64,000 bases of DNA from Amblyornis subalaris (taxonomy: Eukaryota; Chordata; Aves; Passeriformes; Ptilonorhynchidae): NCBI GenBank assembly GCA_018881555.1, contig JACAXG010000069.1, forward strand, positions 2,899,403 to 2,963,402. The letters are read 5' to 3'. Shown here piece by piece: positions 48,705 through 63,708 of the stretch. The number at the start of each line of letters is the position of its first letter. The stretch's first letter is position 1. The notes under the pieces were generated by a model. That model was not told the origin of the DNA. It made no database searches and saw only the letters and a list, made by a program, of their open reading frames with translations. Both the position numbers and the translations under genes were made by a program.

Positions 48705-50095
48705 TATTGTTTTACCTGTTTCCTCTTAACAGCAGCCTGAAATTAGTAGTTCGAAGCACTTGTCAAGTACAGTGCTTGTGGCTTCTTTAACTAAAGCCTT
48801 GTATTTTTTAAAAGTTCTCAATGTTTGAACCTCATGCTAAACTCACCTAATAAATGAAGAAATCTGAAAGTTTCTAGTAAATTTAAATAATGCATTTTGA
48901 CAAATTCACCTTTTAAAATGTTTTACATTTTGTACATTAAAAGCAAAGTAGTAGCTCCAAAACACAATTAAAATTGAAAATTTTCTAATTTGAAATTATG
49001 TTTGTTGACATTGTAGTCTTTCTCATAAAACAAAAATGTTACACTTTGAAAAATGTTTACATTAAATCAATAGACTTTTAATTTTTTTATTCAAAAACTG
49101 TTGAAAAAATATTTCTCGGTTGTAATTTAGGGTCATAGAAAAGGCGTGATAGCTGAGGTGATAAGTTACAGAATATATTTGACAAAAGTCTTTATTACAA
49201 AGTTTAGCTCTGCATGGGTATACTCCACACATACAAAAACAATCTATTGCCAAGTTTTCTTTCTCATTTGTTTTTTTCAAGTGTGGATAGAGATGTGGAA
49301 TTCTCTGAGGCGCCATTCAAACTGCTGTCATCCATTGTCAGTACAACACCAAGTGCTGGAACACAAGTTCCTTGACAGACCCTATCACATCTTGTGCGAA
49401 GAAACATAAATAAGATAATGAAAACCACAGCTTCCACATTCAGTGAAGATGTATCGGTTTTGGCCTGAATGAGGACCTTGCCTGCTAAGAATGGCTAACT
49501 AGTGCCTGCCAGATCTGTAATTCCGTGGCACTAGGAAGCCTCTCAATTCCTTAAGCAGAATTACATTTGCAGGAAAGGAAGAATTTCACCTTTTATGCAT
49601 TCATTGGCCCAGATACACAAATTTCGATCTCGAACTAGACACACTGTTCAGTATAATGTAAAATAGAGAGCAAGATCATGTTAAAAATTAGCTTAGGTCC
49701 AAAATCACAGGCTGCTCTGTGCACTGATTAGAAGTGTGGTGTGCTCTGGCTTTGAGTCTTTAGGGTTTTGAGTGTTTAATAAAAGCAAAGACTCAACTGA
49801 AAATCTTCCAGTGGCAGCCACAGCACAGGCCTATTTCCACAGAATTCTTTGAAGTGCAGGATGAAGTACAGTCTCTGTGACAGCTTTCCCTCTCCACTGC
49901 TTTTATATTTTCCCTCCATTACCCACCACCTTATTGTCTGAAATCTAGCAATCTGGGAGCTCTGAGATCTTCCACCTCTCTCACTGAGGAATGGTGTCAA
50001 AAGGTTTTTTAAAAGAGGGAGACAGAGTTTTTTCCTTGGGCTCCATTGCATGTCTCCCTTTCATCAAGCTAAAAGGCAAGAAAAAAAATTTAACA

Positions 50096-50152
50096 AGTTG
50101 ATGATGATGATTATTATTATAGTTATTATTATTGTTCTCATTATTATTGTTA
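50096..50152. repeat. ATG/ATT trinucleotide microsatellite
   Basis: Four GAT units followed by interrupted ATT units (with AGTT, GTTC and GTT interruptions). Likely length-polymorphic. Confidence 0.9.
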
Positions 50153-53100
50153 TATGGTGTTGGATACTTTATTGTCTACCAGCAAGTGGCTGCATTAGTA
50201 ATATTCATTCGGCAATAATGAAATTCTTTGCAACTTACTTTTTGGCTTAGCTTACTAAGAATTACCCCTAATGAGCAGCAACTTCTTTTCATTACATGTG
50301 TTTAATTTTAATGTGCTCACAGGGATTAACAGCTCAGTACTTCATTGATGACAATGAAGTACTATAATAGATAGGGTTAAATTGCAGGAAATACTAATCA
50401 AATACATTGTTTGATACATACAGCTATATTTCAGAATATTTATTCTTCATCTTGTGAAACTTGCCAGGTTCAGAGACATTATCAGGCTTAAAAGTGATTC
50501 CCATGATTTTCTAGGACTGCTTGATTCGAACATGCATCTGGTTGTACAATGTCATAAATTACATGAACAATTGCCAAGGTCACTTCAGATAGCCTTATTG
50601 CTTTTTTTATTCAAGGAGATAGCCCTTCAATAGTGAGAAATATGGTATCCAGGAATTCCAGCTTGCCCTCATGTAATCTCCTTCACAGAGCACAACAAAG
50701 AACAATTGTGTGAAGCACAATGACCTCAGATGCTTGAAAGCTCTCAAACTATTTATGAATGCGGAGCAGAGAGACTAATCATGCATTCAGGATGAGGAAA
50801 CCTTGACCAGAATGAGGCATTTCAGTTTTGAATTATTTTTGTTTGAGGAAGCTTTAGCAGAATACAGAAAGCACACGTACTGTGTTAGTTGGGTCAAAGA
50901 CAAGCACACGCGTTTTTGAGTTATTCTGAGGGAGCATAACACCTCTTCAGGAGTCAGTGAGAGCAAACATGACAGGCAGCACATATGTCCCTGAGAAGAG
51001 TCACATATTACTCTGACATGTCCTCGAACACTTGCATCACTGGAGATCTAAACTGTTACAGAGACCTCTCCTAGCATTACTGTGATTAAACCAGATTATT
51101 TTGATCCCTGAACTGGCAGGTCTGTTTATTCAAAGAAAAATAAGAACATATTATTTCTTGTTGGTAAGTAAACTGCCTATGTATGTGGCTTACTGTCAAG
51201 CAAGAGATTTGACTCAAATTATCCATACCAAGTGAGCTGTGATGTGCCCATTCCCCACACAATAGGTCCTAACATGTCTATGATGGGGTGTGTGTGCATG
51301 CATGTCAATATAGCAAAATTTTCTACAGAATGACAGATATTTAAAGGAGAATTTTTGGGCTGGACCAAAAGATAAGTCTGTGTTACACACATTTGGTGAC
51401 TGCTGTTAAAATAAAAAAGTAAGCAAAGGAGCAGCATGACTTGCAGTTGTGACTATACTCCCATGTTATAAAGCATCTGCAGTCAAATGTGTTATCCTCT
51501 CTGTGGCATGCTATAAAAGGCAACCTTTCGCATACCCTCCATCCTGAAAATTACTTCACCTCTGTGAGTTTTAGATCTAAAAAATGCATTATTTTATTCA
51601 GATTATCGGGAAACAGTAATCACCAGGAAATTTGGCACTGGACAGAGATAGATGCACTGAAGGCCAGAAAATGTTGCAGGACTGTTATACCCAGGAGCAA
51701 ATGTCAGAGATATTAGGAAGTGAAACAACAGATACTCGGGAATGTCAGTCCAGAAAACGACAAACTGGGATGCATCCTTATTCTCTATAGTTCAAGTTTC
51801 CAAGAAAAGTATATTGAGACACCAAGGCATATCCTGTATTTAAGGACTGTGTATAAGTAAAATAAGGCAAATACTAAATTCTGAAGTTACATCTCATGTA
51901 GTATCTTTTGGATTATATAAAACAGGTCTGTCATGATTTATTACATCAAAGACCTCTAAGAGAGTGGGAAAGCCCTTGAAACTATGCTCAGTTATTATAG
52001 ATTACACTTAAAAATAGTACTGGAGGTACCTTAGGATGCATTTCAAGCTTTTGAGAGAATTCTGATTTTTCTGTTATTCGACAGTCCTGCATGGAGTTAC
52101 CACATTCTGTTGTTACTGCTATTGCACATGGAGTCTTCTCCAAAGCACCATACCTAAGCTAAGAAAGAGAAAGGATAATTCAGGACCTAGAAAATGAAAA
52201 CATGAGAATGGAATGACAGCAAACTCTACCAGAGACTCTAGAGTAGCACCTGGTAATCACAATTGCTACATTTCTAGTAGTGCCTAGTTCAGAGTCAGCC
52301 TTTACTTCACTTAAAAGCAATGGCTAGAAAGTCTTACCCTCCCACTATGTGCATCTCCATTATGGCCTAACAGATATATGGTTACTAGATATGATACTAG
52401 ATAATAACTTTCAAATAAAAATCCCAGTTCTCAACAGACAACTGTTCTTTCAAATTGTATTTTATTTTCAGTCTATTTCTGTGTTATTCTGTTTTAATCA
52501 TATAGCATCACAAAGTAAGCAGTGTGTGTTGGTATATGGTGACTCCACCTAAGCCTTACTAGACAAATACATGTTCTTTTGTGATTTTATTGCAATATCA
52601 AGGACACACACTGAGCAGGGATTTAAATGTTGTGAGTATGGCCATATCCCTCATATCTGAGAAATGAGAAACTACTTCTAAGGTTATATTGAGTATCACA
52701 GATGCAAGATGAACAGGTTGAAGAAAGGTTACTGACATCTTTATGCTTATTTATATGCATCAATTGGTGAAACAAAAAAAAAATGCAATTATGTGAAGTA
52801 CAGTGAGGTGCTGCTCCTGGGCATTCAATAGTTCAGCGTCTGTGTAATGCTGAGCTGCCAAAGACATAGACAGAGGAAGATGCTGAAGCAACCTGTAATC
52901 CACATGAGCTTACTTTAAGCTGTTTACTTGCCAGAGTTTGACACACATGGAGGGAGAAAGGCCTCACCTTCTTATTTGAATTAAGGCACGCTATAACAAA
53001 AAATGTTAGAAAATGTAAACCACCATTTTCTTTTTTCCTTTTCTCCTCTGAAATTGTATAATATTCTTCACACAGCTCTTTCCGATATTTCAGTCAATGC

Positions 53101-53614
53101 AATTGGTTAAACTTCTGAATACCTGAAAAGATACTTATTGAGACAACATTAGTGTTCTATGCATTTCATGCTCCACTGCATGAATGTTCTGCATCCTCAG
53201 GCGTCTGTGTTTTACAAATTCTCAAAGGAATAGCAGATAATTACATTAGGACATGACAAGATGGGAAAGAAGGTTACAGAACAAATAATTTTCTCACTGC
53301 ACACTACTTTTGCCTTTTGAAGTATTATGATTTCCATGACCAAAGGATTTAGTGCATTGCACTTTTTTATGTTTCTACTCATTGGCATACAAAATCACTA
53401 TTGTCTTCACTTTGTTTTCCATGGATGGATATATAGAGATCTGCAAATGTAACTAAATACCTTAATTTTGTTGGAAATAAGTAATCATAAACACCTTGAG
53501 AACTTAGCAGTTCTTCATACAGCGTAGTTATAACCCCAAATCTCTTAGGTGGCAAATTAGAACTTTACCAAGGAGCTATGCTGTTTTATTCCATAAGAGA
53601 CCAATAATTAAGTA

Positions 53615-53800
53615 AAAGATCTCGGAAGTCTTTCCTGAGCCCGAGAGGAAGATCCATGGCTCAGCTTATACAATAAAATTTTCTTTCCTTAAAAGAGCAG
53701 CTGTGTCCCTGCAACTCTGGGGGAACCATCTGTGGTCCTTCCTAACACTGGAACTGTGCCTGGGTGTCTGTGAGGGCACGAGCTGGTGTGGGTCACAGCT
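53615..53800 (+). mobile_element. Possible 3' part of an ERV LTR
   Basis: The segment has an LTR R-U5 look. TGAGCCCGAGAGGAAGATCC is followed by AATAAA at 53672-53677, a T-rich stretch, then the GC-richer GAGCAGCTGTGTCCCTGCAA and ACACTGGAACTGTGCCTGGG. It stands out from AT-rich flanks. I cannot see a clear TG start or CA end, so boundaries and class (ERV1-like is a guess) are uncertain. Confidence 0.35.
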
Positions 53801-56800
53801 GGGCTATGGTGTGTGCAAAAAACTAAGCAATGATTATTCCCTGTCTGTTTTTAATATTCTGTTGTGGATGTAGCCAATTACAGCAGCTACAAGCCTTCAA
53901 AGACATCAGTATCTGACAAAAGTAAGACTGGGAAACTTCCCCATGTGGGGGTAGGTTTATCCGCTTTGGTCTCTGTGTCGCACCACACCCAACTATTTTC
54001 TGCTAAGCTCTGTACAATGGCTATCATGTCTCTGTGTGCAGTGAACATGAATAGCCAAGCACCTTTCCTCCTTTCCCGCCTGCCCCTCAACACACGTACA
54101 CACATTCAAACTCGGTTCTCAGGAAAAACAAAACAATTCTGTGAAAAAAGCCAATTCAAAGCAATACAATGAATCTGCCAAAATAACCTGTGCGAATGAC
54201 GAGGAGGAAATTATTTCACTTTTTGCTTTATCCAGGGGGTGCTCTTGTTTAACCTGTTCACTGTACACAACAGCTACATTCCAGTCTCACGTGAGGCATA
54301 ATTAGAAGCAATGCTGAGATCAGAGTTTTGGGTAAAGGTTGTCCCAAACCCTCTGTTTTCCACTAGTCATGAAAAACTTTTCTCCCTTTGTGCTGAAGTG
54401 TTTAGAAGTACTTATTAAGGGCATACAGAAGGGTGAGCTGCAAGTCTAAAGCTGATAACTGTGCATTCAGAACTAAGGGCTCATAAAGAGCTGGTTATGA
54501 ATGTGTATTACAGCTTAGTGGGTTTGATCCTATGAACCTTTTCTGAATACTGTCAGTATTTTCTGATTGCATTTGATTCAAACACTGCTTACATGAATTC
54601 ACTCAGCTGACCAGCTGGATCCAGTACCTCTATTAAAAATTGAATTTATTAGATGAAATTAATCACAGGGTTGATATTCCCTCCAAATATCTCTGTTACA
54701 CTGAGGAAATGCAGTATCCATTCAGCATCTGCCCTGAGCAATGAGAGTTATTATCCTTGCCAACAAAATGGTTTTAAGAATTTTGAGTAGCCACAAAAAA
54801 AGATTAATGTGAAGACACATGCATGTAGAAATGAACTTTTGTGAAAGTTCACATTTTAAACAAGCTATTTAATCTCTCAGAGGCATGTTTGAACACATTG
54901 ATGTACCCTGCACTCTAAGGCCCATCTGGCATACAGCAGCATGCTGGCCCAGCTGGATGACCAGGAGGTACAGTGCAGCAGGCTGAGACGGAGCTCTCAG
55001 ACTGCAGCATTAGAGCAGTCGCCACTACCCATATGTCCAGCCACTAAACCATAATCCCATTCTCTTAACCTCCCTAATCCTTCCAAACTCCTGTGGGAAA
55101 GTCAGTTCAGTTACATCTGAAAGGCATAGGTCTTTCCTCTGAGATTTTGGGGATGAAGGAACTAAAGAGCAAGGATGCTAATTTTACCAGTCTCATGCAA
55201 CTGCAAAGAGATGAGAATAAAATGAGTCATCACCTTAAGTGACCTCTTGTTGTTCCAGGGAGAGTTCTGGGAAAGCAAACCACTTTTAATAGTTTTGAAA
55301 ACTAAATTTTGTTTTTCCTAACTCTGAATTATAAGCCATTTACTAACCTCTGCAATTCAGCTTCATAGAATGAGGACCAATTCTGTTTCATAAAATGTTT
55401 ATTCTTTTGTATGTTATAAGGTCTTGCTGTGATTAACTAAAAAATTTTATTTCCTTTATTTAGGTAAAAATATATTATGGCAATGGGCAGCAAAAAATTA
55501 CTTACCTTCTTTTGTAAGTTCCTTTATTGATTTCTGAGATGATAAATTGTAATACACCTATAAATACATCATTTAAGTGAAGATTACTCATAACAAGACC
55601 CAAATCTGAGTGCAGTATCCAGCTGTCTCTGAGAATATCATAATGATTCTCCTTTGGGGGCAATACTCTGGCACATTAGCATAAATTCAAAGGAATACAT
55701 AAAAAGTATAAACCAAGATATATTTTTTCAGCTTCCACCGCTTGTCTGTGTTCACTGCAACCCAGCAGGTGAATTAAACATCTTAGAGGTATTTAGAGAT
55801 ATTTTAGAGACTTCTGGATTGGGGGGAAAAAAGGCAATATAAACCATAGTCCACAGTGAAACAAAACTATACCTTGTAGGGGTTCTGAAATAGTGCAGCA
55901 CATTTGTATGGAATTATTAGCTCCCATTTTTCTAAATTCTGCTTTTTCATATCAGAACGAGAAGATGAGATGATAGGATGTAGTAAGATAGCCTAATTTC
56001 TACTGTCAGCACAAAGAAATGAAAGGAGCTAATAGAAGGAAAATTGAAAAATTACATTCCAGTGTGATCTCCAGGTCCATTTTTCTAGCCAAGAGTAGCT
56101 ATCAGTCTAATGTATTCTACTAAAGGCTGCTAGACATAAAAAGGTATAATTTTAGAGAAGCACTGATCCAGAATGACCTTTCAGGAGATTTTCAAAATTC
56201 ACTGTTGGTGTTCCAAAATAAAGATTCATCTTCATGCCAGGTTCCTAACATTTATTAATTAGCAATGTTTTCAAAGTGAATGAGGTTTTGAGCTCCCATT
56301 ATCTTTAAAAGGAACAATGTGATTCTCCGCTCTGTCTACAAATGCCGAAAGATTTCTGTGTTTCATGCAGACAGGATCAAAAGGTTAAAATTACCATGTT
56401 CTTGTGTTGTTGATTAACAAGAAAATTTTTAAACCCTACAGTGCCTACAGAATTATGATGCTTTTTGTGAATACTACAAGTAGGGAGAATATTTTGAAAT
56501 TTTTCCTTCAAAATTTTTTGTCAGTTCAAAAGTACAGCTATTGCTCTCACTTCTTTGATAACTGTTGTTACAGATAGCTTTTTGTGTTGTGTTGTCTACC
56601 CATCCATATCTGAACTGAGGAAAATGGAGGTCTGTTGAAGTAAGAGATAGAATCAGAGTTGCAAATGATCTGCAAAATAAGAATCATTCTCTGAAGAAAC
56701 TTGAGAGTGATTTCAAACAATTTTAAGGAAAATATTCCGTCTTAAAAAAACCCAAACCAACAGTTTTAGACTAAAATAAAAGTAGAGAGAAAACACAACT

Positions 56801-57608
56801 GTTGTGCCATGAAGTAAAGCAAGTTAATGAGAAACGGAAGATTCTAATAATGTCTGCTCTTATCAATCATATTAATTGCTTTTATATTCATTTTATGAAA
56901 AACACCACAAAAATATGACTCATGGAAATGCAATGGCTGGGTTTAATTGAGGAACAGGAGAAAGCTATGTTATTTTTTTAATGTTAGCTACTCCAGTAAA
57001 AAGAGATTTGGCATTAGGAAGCTGACTTTCTCAAAGCCCGACAAATGAAATTCAATCTGATTTGGAAGTTTTTTGCATAATATTACTTGTTTCTCTTATG
57101 AGAATAATATAACTTTTAACTGTTACACAGATTAAAATATGATCTAAACTATATAGAATTTATGGCTCAAGTATATGGAACCGCAATTTTAACAATCATG
57201 TTAATTCCCTGTATTAACTTCTGCTATCTAAAACAGATTTTGTTATCTCCCCATTGTCCATGAGTTATGTTTGTAACGACTGCACACTCTGAGGGCTTGG
57301 GTCTAAGCAAACAGACCATCCTGGGAGAGTACATAAAGTGTGTGTGGCTTCCTCAACGTGGTCAATAGCCCTTCATTCCTTTTGTAGTAGTTTCTTTATT
57401 GTTAGCTTATCGGAAAGCTCTTATCAGTAATGTTTTATCTATTTGCCTTAGAGTAGGAATGCATCTAGGAATAAGTCTCCCCCATAGTCTTTTCTAAGCC
57501 AATTTTGGTTGACCAAACAGTGAAAGGGTTCACATAATTATCTTCACCATCAGGGATGACTTAAAAAGCAGAGCTAGGCTTCAACTCCCTTCTTTCCTGC
57601 GCAATTGG

Positions 57609-57622
57609 TTTTTTTTTTTTTT
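57609..57622. repeat. T14 homopolymer
   Basis: Fourteen T residues in AT-rich sequence. Confidence 0.9.
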
Positions 57623-59857
57623 CTGTTTGTTTCATTTTATTGTTGTCTTTTATGTTCTACCATAGTCTCACAAGATACAATTACATTGCTGTAAAGGAAA
57701 ATTTATTGAAAGACTTGGAGTTCTGTTTAGGAAAAAAAATTAGCTTTTTTTGCTAAGAGATTTTCTGTTCAAGATTCTTCTTTCATCTTAAAGCGATTTT
57801 CAGTGTACTTTCACTTGCTTATTGACCACATTTCCAGGAGAATGCATTTTTGCTCTCCAGAAGCACACTGATTGCCAAGGGGAGCCTCAGACGCCCTGCA
57901 TGTCTCTGGCTCTGATGCCAGTGCATGGGGCTACAGCCCACTGGGACAGCTGTATCAGCCAGCAACTTCTTCCACTTCTCCCATGATGTTAAGTATACCC
58001 AGAAAATTTTCCAGAGAGAATTTTAAAATTGTTGGTGTTCTCTTCAAATCTCCAAAATTGCCTGCAAACTGGACCTGGCTGTGCAGTTTGGGGCTGAAAG
58101 CATCTTCAGCAGCTTCTGACTTCATCAAGGCACAGCCCATTTCACAGAGGGAATGCAGAAGGCTCAGTGTGGGCACAGGGTGATACCCTGCTGACCCTTT
58201 TACTCACATGCAGTCAACCTTGCCTTTGTTTTTTGCACAAAAAAAGATTTGACATCCATCATTTAAACCAGGTCTCCCACTTATCACACAACTTTCCACA
58301 ATAATTACTGGACTTCTATGAGAAAATGAAGGTGTACCTTGACCACTAAAACCAGTGGAAATGTTATTTTACTTGGAAAATTACTACTTTTATTGTGCAA
58401 CGTTCTCCAAACACCTCTTATCAACTGGATTACTCAAAAAATTAGGTAGGAAATACTATGGAGGTATTCTTACTGTCTGATTTCAGCCTTTGAATTTAAG
58501 AATTTTAAACTGACCTTCCCTGGCACCCATTTCTCTCTATTGACTACAAGAAGAACTCCCCTCAATTATATCTTTTTTATGTACTGAAAATAGATACATT
58601 GGTCAGACTAAAGTTATCAGGAATTTGAACAGAAACAGAACTATGAGTGTCTGGAAAATGTCTCAAATCAGTGGAGACCAGTGCCTTCAGGGCATGTTTT
58701 GAGAGGACCTGAGTGTGAAGCAAACAATACTTAAGAGACTGGAATGAAATTCTAGGAAATGATATAAAGTCTTCCTACTTGATAACAACTTCCCACCATA
58801 AACAGAATGCTATTCATATCATTTGCTATCCTCTCACAAATGCCAAAAATTTCAGCAAAAGACAAACAAAAAAAAAGACCAACAATATATAACAATTCTA
58901 CTGCCTGAAATAGTTGACAGTTAGATGCTGACTCCATGCAGGACTTTGCATTTGACTGACTCAGGCAGAAGAAATTGAGATGCTACAAAACAGGCAGCTG
59001 TGTAAAAGGTTTGGGGGATGTTTCACCTCTGAATATGTGTCTGATTTAAAGTCTCTGAGCACCCTCCAACCAAAAGAGCACTGCTCTGAAAGTTTTGTCT
59101 TATGCTAATAGAGTCTTATGAAGACTGTTGCAGGCACTAGACATAGTGCTTGTTCAAGGTGATAAAAACAAGAAATTGTAGGATAGATCTGGAAAGCACA
59201 AGTATGACAAAGCATGGAAAAGCACATGTTCTTGCAAATTGTTGGTATTAGTCACTGGTAATTTTAAAGTAGAATAATAATAATACTAGGGATTATAATA
59301 CTACACAGAGAAGCCCCTTCTTGGTATGTGTAGACTTGAAACTGAAATGAGTGGGAAGCCTGGCTGACTAAAGCAAATGACCCAGATCCAACTACTTGGT
59401 ACCTATCAGGCCATCAGCCCCTAAAATGTATTCCAAACATTCTCTGGAGGCAACAGGAAGTTCTGGACCAAGACAGTAACCCTGTAAACAAAGATATGTG
59501 CAAAATGGGTTTACTACACTACTGACAGTATGAGTGCCTGCCTCTGTGATTTAGCTGCACAGTTTTGAAGACCTGCTCACCACCCGTCATGGGTAAAATA
59601 TCTATATTGATTACAACCTGGCAGTAAGTGCTATTGTTACTGTTGTCATGGCTCCCTTCCCATTACCTAGCATCATGCCATTTACCCTTTTAATTAAATA
59701 CATTTCTCCAAGTGAGTTCTGATCACAAGGATAAGACAGAGATTGATGCATTCAGCTAGTCCAGGGTGATTACTTGCATTGTCCATGTTATTAGGATTAG
59801 TGCATTTAGTATCAATCTGGTAAAACCTGCTAAAATTAATGAAAGATTCTCTTCAGC

Positions 59858-59870
59858 AAAAAAAAAAAAA
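59858..59870. repeat. A13 homopolymer
   Basis: Thirteen A residues. No retrocopy precedes it. Confidence 0.9.
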
Positions 59871-62121
59871 TATTCTTTTTATTTCATCAGTTCCAGAGCC
59901 ATCAGTAGCCTTTACAGTTCCTTTCCTCCTTTATAATTATGTACAAGAGGACTTTTTTTTCTGTTTACAGTCATCATCATTACTAGGTTATTTGAATTGT
60001 TCTCACATCTTGATAAATATAGAAAGTCCTGTTTACTAAACTTCTCAAATTTAATTAATCTGTTTACCAGTCTTATTAAATTATGGATCATATTTGAGGA
60101 AATAAAGAAAATGGCAGAAAAAACCTCTGGAACACCTAAGAGAATAAAGGAAATTACAGGCTTACATAACTTAATTACATAACATTACTAATCTTACATA
60201 ACTACAAAAAGATCAGTGGCTGTAATAATGCTTCAAACTGAGAGATTCAAGCACTCTATAAAAAGGTTTGACATTGTCTGCTTATTCATCTTTTTTAGCT
60301 CTGGGTGACAGGTTTCAACGGAAAATTTCTGGGAAAAAATCTGGAAAAATTACAGAGAAATGGTGAGATCAGGTGGGGTTGGAAAAAGGTTATTTACCCA
60401 GTTCCTCATTACCAGTGAGGCTGCATTGCCAAGGTCTGGAATACAGATTAATTTTAAAGATACCTGTTGTTATTACCTCATATAAACATCAGTTTTGAGA
60501 ACAAAAGCAGTTCTCAAAAGCCAAAGATTTTATCATTCTGCTAGTGTAGAAAAAGCCCTTGTGTTCTGTAGCAAAGAACTAACAACTGGAGCTAATAGTC
60601 AGAACATTTGCAACTAAATGTATCTTCATTTAAACATACCGCTTCACTAGAGTGAAATTTATTTTGAAGAGACATATCAGTTGCAAATGTTTTCACAGGA
60701 AGCTCTAAGAGATCATGGTTCCCCTGGGCATCTCCAACAAGAAGTGAAGGAGAAACAGACTGAAAACTTTACATGTGATAGCTAAGGACAAATATTTCAG
60801 AGTAATTCTCTTAGTAAATATATATCTGAAGGATTTACTTTTTTTTTTGTTCCACAACTGAAGTTTCAGAAAAAAAGTACTGAGACAGAACTGGGTTCTA
60901 CTAATACTTATTTATGGTTGGATTAGATATCAACCAAGGGCCAAACCTTACATGGCTGTGACCGCAGACTGCATGGCAGAAAGAAGCAGGTAGGCAAAGA
61001 GCAGGAAGGTTGAACAGGAGCCCTGTGGTCCAGCTTGTGGTCTGGAGATACTGTGTTTGCATTCCAATATTTGGCGCAAAATAAACCCCCAAAAAACCAG
61101 AGACAACGCCAAACCTTAACCTGATGATAACTGCTGAATACCATCTGGAAAGTGGAGTCTGAGTGCACTGCTGCTTACCTTTTTAACCAGAAATCTTCTA
61201 CATTAAATTCCATTGCAATTAAAGCAGAAGATTCATACCACAATAAAGCACACGAGCTGATTTATTCGTAAAGGCTATAGGCAGGTACAAATTTTTAAAA
61301 AATTTTTTATTTTTGGTTGGCATTGTCAGCTCACCAACTTGTGGGACAAACCTATGTATCTCTCAGACCTGATTTATGGCTGAAATATGGTGCTTCTAGA
61401 AAAGGCTGGCAGAATCAGTCTTGGAATGCAGGTGATCAAATTAACACACCGTGACATGAATTGCCCTTCTTAGCTTAGAGCTCATTCTCTCTAAGCAAAT
61501 AGCTTAAATTTTGGTCAAGTGTCCTTCCTTAGAATGTCATATAATATGAAATAATCTTATAGCCTTATGATGAGAAGAAGAGAAGAAGAAATCATATTTG
61601 AGAGTTAATCCATGAGTGGAAAGGATAACAGGGAACAAAGAGGAGATCTGGAAAAAAAATTAAATATGAGAGTGAAACTATAAAGGGAGTCAATATTTTC
61701 TACAAGCTATTTGAAATGATGGTGAAATGTACTGTGTGAACTTGAAATGTTTCTATGAACTAATGAAGACCAAAGGCAAAGGGATCTAACAAGTAACATG
61801 ACGTACAGATTCTTTTAATATGTTCCATGAAGATGAAATTGCTTGACTGAAGAGAAATATCCATGGCCAGGTGAAGGTTAGACCATAGACATCCAACATA
61901 CCTTTTAAAAGTTTATAAGCCTAGCTACTATGGAGGGAAAGACACTGAAATGAGACATACACAGATGGAGAAACAAGGGCGTTCCTCAAGAACACAGGAT
62001 TTACAGTGACCCAGAGATGACACAGTCTGCTAAATCATGCTGCTATAAAGGTGCTGTGAAACTTCATAAAGTTCCAGTAGCAGCATTAATCTGCTTGAGA
62101 AGTGGCACTTTCTCCTCTCTG

Positions 62122-62200
62122 TTTTTTTTTTTTTTTTTCTTGCTTTATGGTTTTTTTTTGCTTGTTTGTTTTTTGTTTGTTGATTTCTGGGGTTTTTTTG
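62122..62200. repeat. T-rich low-complexity tract
   Basis: A T17 run, then a T9 run and TTTG-type units. No retrocopy lies to its right on the - strand. Confidence 0.9.
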
Positions 62201-63667
62201 GGTGTAGGGAGGTATTATTGTTTTTATTAACTGACACCAAAAGAAATACTTTTGTTCACAGCATTTAGATCTGACAAGACATGATGCACTTCTTCTACCA
62301 CCAGTTCAGCAAAAATGAAGAAGGTCATTCTGCTTGGTATGATGCACAAGAATAGCTACCTCTTCAGGTGAGTGAGAAAAATTTTAGGGTTTGAAAAGAG
62401 GTCTGGTACTTTCTCTTTCAATGTGATAGTGCTTAGAAGCTGTAGTCAGCAGTCTAGGCTAACTGCATTGAGAGTTATGCTCATTTTATTAACAAATTAT
62501 TTATAATCTTAGACTTGAATTCTGTCATCAATTTTGCATCTGCACAGCTCTCCCATTGAAGATAATTTCATAAGAGTACTATCACATTAAAATGAAGCAA
62601 ATATTGAAGAATAATAGGACTAGGACATCGGCATACTTTTTTGTGTAATCACACATGACAGTAGGTTTGACAAGGTTCTATAAAGTACCTGGAAGAAATT
62701 TTCTGAACAAAGAAAACATAGACACTGAAGGCCTGTCACATCTAGATTTTGTCAACACCTCTAATTTTACAAATATCTCAAAATCTAATAACTCTTGCTG
62801 TCAAATACCCCTCACATTTTTTAGCACATGTAATTGAGAAACTGGAGTCACAAAAGCCTTTACTGTAGAAAACTGCTGTGAACACACATTCATACAGAAA
62901 TAAAATGTGAGAGATATGGCCACAGTGGCTTATTACTTTTTCTGTTAGGGCATGGGTATGTACACAGGATACACAGGCATAGGTATATGCATAGGGATAG
63001 CTCTCCGATGTCTTCTTACCAAACAACCACTAATTTGGCCTTCAGGTGCATGACATACATCTCATCGAAGGGAGTTCTACTTGTGCAGACCCCTTACTGA
63101 TTCTGCAGTATCAGACCTTCTGCTACTCCAGTTACATCTCACAAAATCAGTCTCTGAATTACAGGCTCAAAATCAAATGGCTGAACAATGTCCTTTTGAT
63201 CTTGCTTCACCTGAATTCCTTATCCAGCCGAAGTGTTCAACACTTTACACTAAGGCCACCACCTTGTTGCTCTCTACAATCTTTACTTCTCACAACCATG
63301 TAATTTCTTGTCCATAATAATCTTCTCAAAAAAGAGCCATTACAAAAACCTAGTGTCATAGCAAAACACTAAAAAGATCTTAGTTAGGAAGTATGTAAAT
63401 TCAGATTGTTTCCCTCTATGGGACAGGAGGAGCAGACAACTTACTCCTTGTAAAGTTTATCACTCTTAAGATTTTGCTAATACAGAAATAAAAAAAATAG
63501 CCTAGAAAACAAAACAGCAAAATACAGGTAAATAACTGTCATTACCATAAGAAAGATTATTTCACTTTTTGACTTAGAGAGGGAAATTCCAGCCAGTTGC
63601 CATCTGTGTATAAAATACATATAACTAATACATAAAAACCAGTAACTTATTTTGAAAAGAGGGAGAA

Positions 63668-63708
63668 AAATCAAACCAAACCAAACTGAACCTACCAAAC
63701 AAAAGCCA
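63668..63708. repeat. AAACC-type low-complexity tract
   Basis: Degenerate AAACC units (ACCAAACCAAAC) interrupted by TG and CT. Confidence 0.75.

Larger units (their letters stand above)
43061..53614. other. Long AT-rich interval without a recognised gene
   Basis: About 10.5 kb in which only simple repeats and a hairpin (listed separately) were seen. ORFs of 60-100 codons (for example 44725-45027) show no domain. Confidence 0.55.

Noticed and set aside
50096..50152. CRISPR-like or other regularly spaced array
   Set aside because: It is a trinucleotide microsatellite. No repeat-spacer structure occurs anywhere in the window.
62122..62200. Poly(A) tail of a processed pseudogene on the - strand
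   Set aside because: No gene-like sequence lies to its right, and bird LINEs (CR1) rarely make poly(A)-tailed retrocopies.
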